Source: Gammaproteobacteria bacterium (GTDB taxonomy: Bacteria > Pseudomonadota > Gammaproteobacteria > Pseudomonadales > Azotimanducaceae). Taken from it: a DNA stretch of 64,000 bases. Position numbers and translations under genes: made by a program. Location: assembly GCA_009846005.1 (NCBI GenBank), contig VXYL01000070.1, positions 72,947 through 136,946 on the forward strand. The letters run 5' to 3'. Numbering within the stretch: position 1 is the first letter of the stretch; every line of letters begins with the position of its first letter. Below the pieces are notes generated by a model. That model did no database searches. It was given only the letters and a program-made list of their open reading frames with translations, and was not told where the DNA came from. Positions 63,336-64,000 of this stretch are shown here, piece after piece.

Positions 63336-64000
63336 ATCCAGTAGGCGATCCGCCATCGGTACCGGACGTAGACGACGAACGTCATGATGACGCCGAGCAG
63401 CGTCATGCCGATCATCGCCACCCACGACACTACGCTCGGCACTTCACCGAGCAATGGCGCCCGGACAACTTCAAGGACGTGGAAGAACGGGTTGAGGTTC
63501 ATGGGAAGCACAGCCCGATGCGGCAGCAACTCCGGCATCCAAATGATGGGCGTCACGAAGAATGCGATTCGCACGATGCTCGCGATGATCGGCGGCACGT
63601 CACGGAACCTGGCTGCGAACGCGCCCAACAGCATGCCGACCCAGACCCCGTTCAGGCAGAGCAGCACCATGCCAGGTATGGCCAACAGGCCCGTCCATCC
63701 CGGCCAGACCGAGAACACCATCGCCACAACCACGAAGATCACGACGTTGTGGAAGAAGATGATCAGGTTTCGCCAGACCACGCGATAGACATGGACCGAC
63801 AATGGCAGCCGGGCCTGTTGGATGATGTTGCTGGCGTTTACGAACGCCGTGCAGCCGTCCGTAATCAGGCCGTTGACCAGTGTCCAGATGACGAAGCCGA
63901 GGGTCAGGTAGGGGACGTAGTTCGTCGCCTGTACCTTGAAGAGCCCGCCGTATAGGGTACCCAGCACGCCGACCAGCAGACCCATGCTGATGGTGATCCA
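63332..64000 (-). CDS. ABC-2 type polysaccharide export permease (Wzm-like), 5' end outside window
   Basis: This is the C-terminal part of an ABC-2 permease. The frame is open to the last base of the window (upstream codons read WITISMG), so the ATG used by an internal frame is not the start. Five or six hydrophobic helices are visible, with WTLVNGLITDGCTAFVNAS and AFAARFRDVPPIIASIVRIA, typical of KpsM/Wzm proteins. It overlaps the ATPase gene by 4 nt. Partner of the Wzt-like protein in exporting the WecB/WecC-dependent polysaccharide. Confidence 0.92.
   Translation of the reverse strand, partial: WITISMGLLVGVLGTLYGGLFKVQATNYVPYLTLGFVIWTLVNGLITDGCTAFVNASNIIQQARLPLSVHVYRVVWRNLIIFFHNVVIFVVVAMVFSVWPGWTGLLAIPGMVLLCLNGVWVGMLLGAFAARFRDVPPIIASIVRIAFFVTPIIWMPELLPHRAVLPMNLNPFFHVLEVVRAPLLGEVPSVVSWVAMIGMTLLGVIMTFVVYVRYRWRIAYWI

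Overview
The window reads as a GC-rich gammaproteobacterial chromosome segment. The clearest taxonomic marker is a tmRNA gene whose tag reads ANDENYALAA, the same as the Escherichia coli tag. A TonB-dependent receptor and a Wzm/Wzt-WecB/WecC polysaccharide cluster also fit a Gram-negative. The mix of quaternary-amine catabolism, sulfatase, sulfotransferases, several Fe(II)/2-oxoglutarate-type oxygenases and an NO reductase suggests a marine or host-associated lifestyle; that part is inference. No rRNA, tRNA, CRISPR array, integrase or transposase was seen.

Layout. 1-5.8 kb: a 5'-truncated M8-like metalloprotease, recQ, an orphan antitoxin-like gene and a Baeyer-Villiger-type monooxygenase. 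5.9-14.1 kb: soxBDAG (heterotetrameric sarcosine oxidase) flanked by two DUF4143 ATPase genes, with a diiron HD-domain oxygenase-like gene divergent from soxB. 14.3-26.5 kb: a minus-strand one-carbon cluster (DmdA/GcvT-like demethylase, MetF, formate-THF ligase, uncharacterised oxygenase, dimethylglycine dehydrogenase), headed by a GbdR-like regulator that diverges from a TonB receptor. 26.6-33.9 kb: a TPR-sulfotransferase, norCB with a small cytochrome c, a sulfatase and a broken enolase-superfamily gene. 33.9-44.7 kb: Fe/2OG oxygenases and an operon for carnitine breakdown (BKACE, carnitine dehydrogenase, acyl-CoA dehydrogenase, NDP-forming acyl-CoA ligase, CaiD), then a sulfotransferase, another oxygenase and a class III CoA-transferase. 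44.7-58 kb: an SMR pump, a membrane protein, Lrp, HPPD plus a VOC protein, a D-aminoacylase-like amidohydrolase, an SSS symporter, a DUF2235 hydrolase, a diheme protein with an oxygenase, and a beta-propeller protein. 58-64 kb: ssrA, an enoyl-CoA hydratase, wecC, wecB, wzt and partial wzm.

How it works together. Carnitine dehydrogenase and BKACE would turn L-carnitine into betainyl-CoA, and so glycine betaine. Loss of one methyl gives dimethylglycine; DMGDH gives sarcosine; SoxBDAG gives glycine. The released one-carbon units are handled by MetF and Fhs, so the window could carry most of a carnitine-to-glycine route under a betaine-type regulator. The betainyl-CoA thioesterase and a confirmed betaine demethylase were not found.

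Between genes lies a dispersed short repeat built as GTAG plus an imperfect hairpin with compensatory stem changes, the architecture of REP elements mobilised by RAYT transposases. Two copies supply the stop codon of the gene they follow, and one sits at the breakpoint of the truncated enolase-superfamily gene. Both DUF4143 ATPase genes have a strong palindrome immediately upstream of the start codon.
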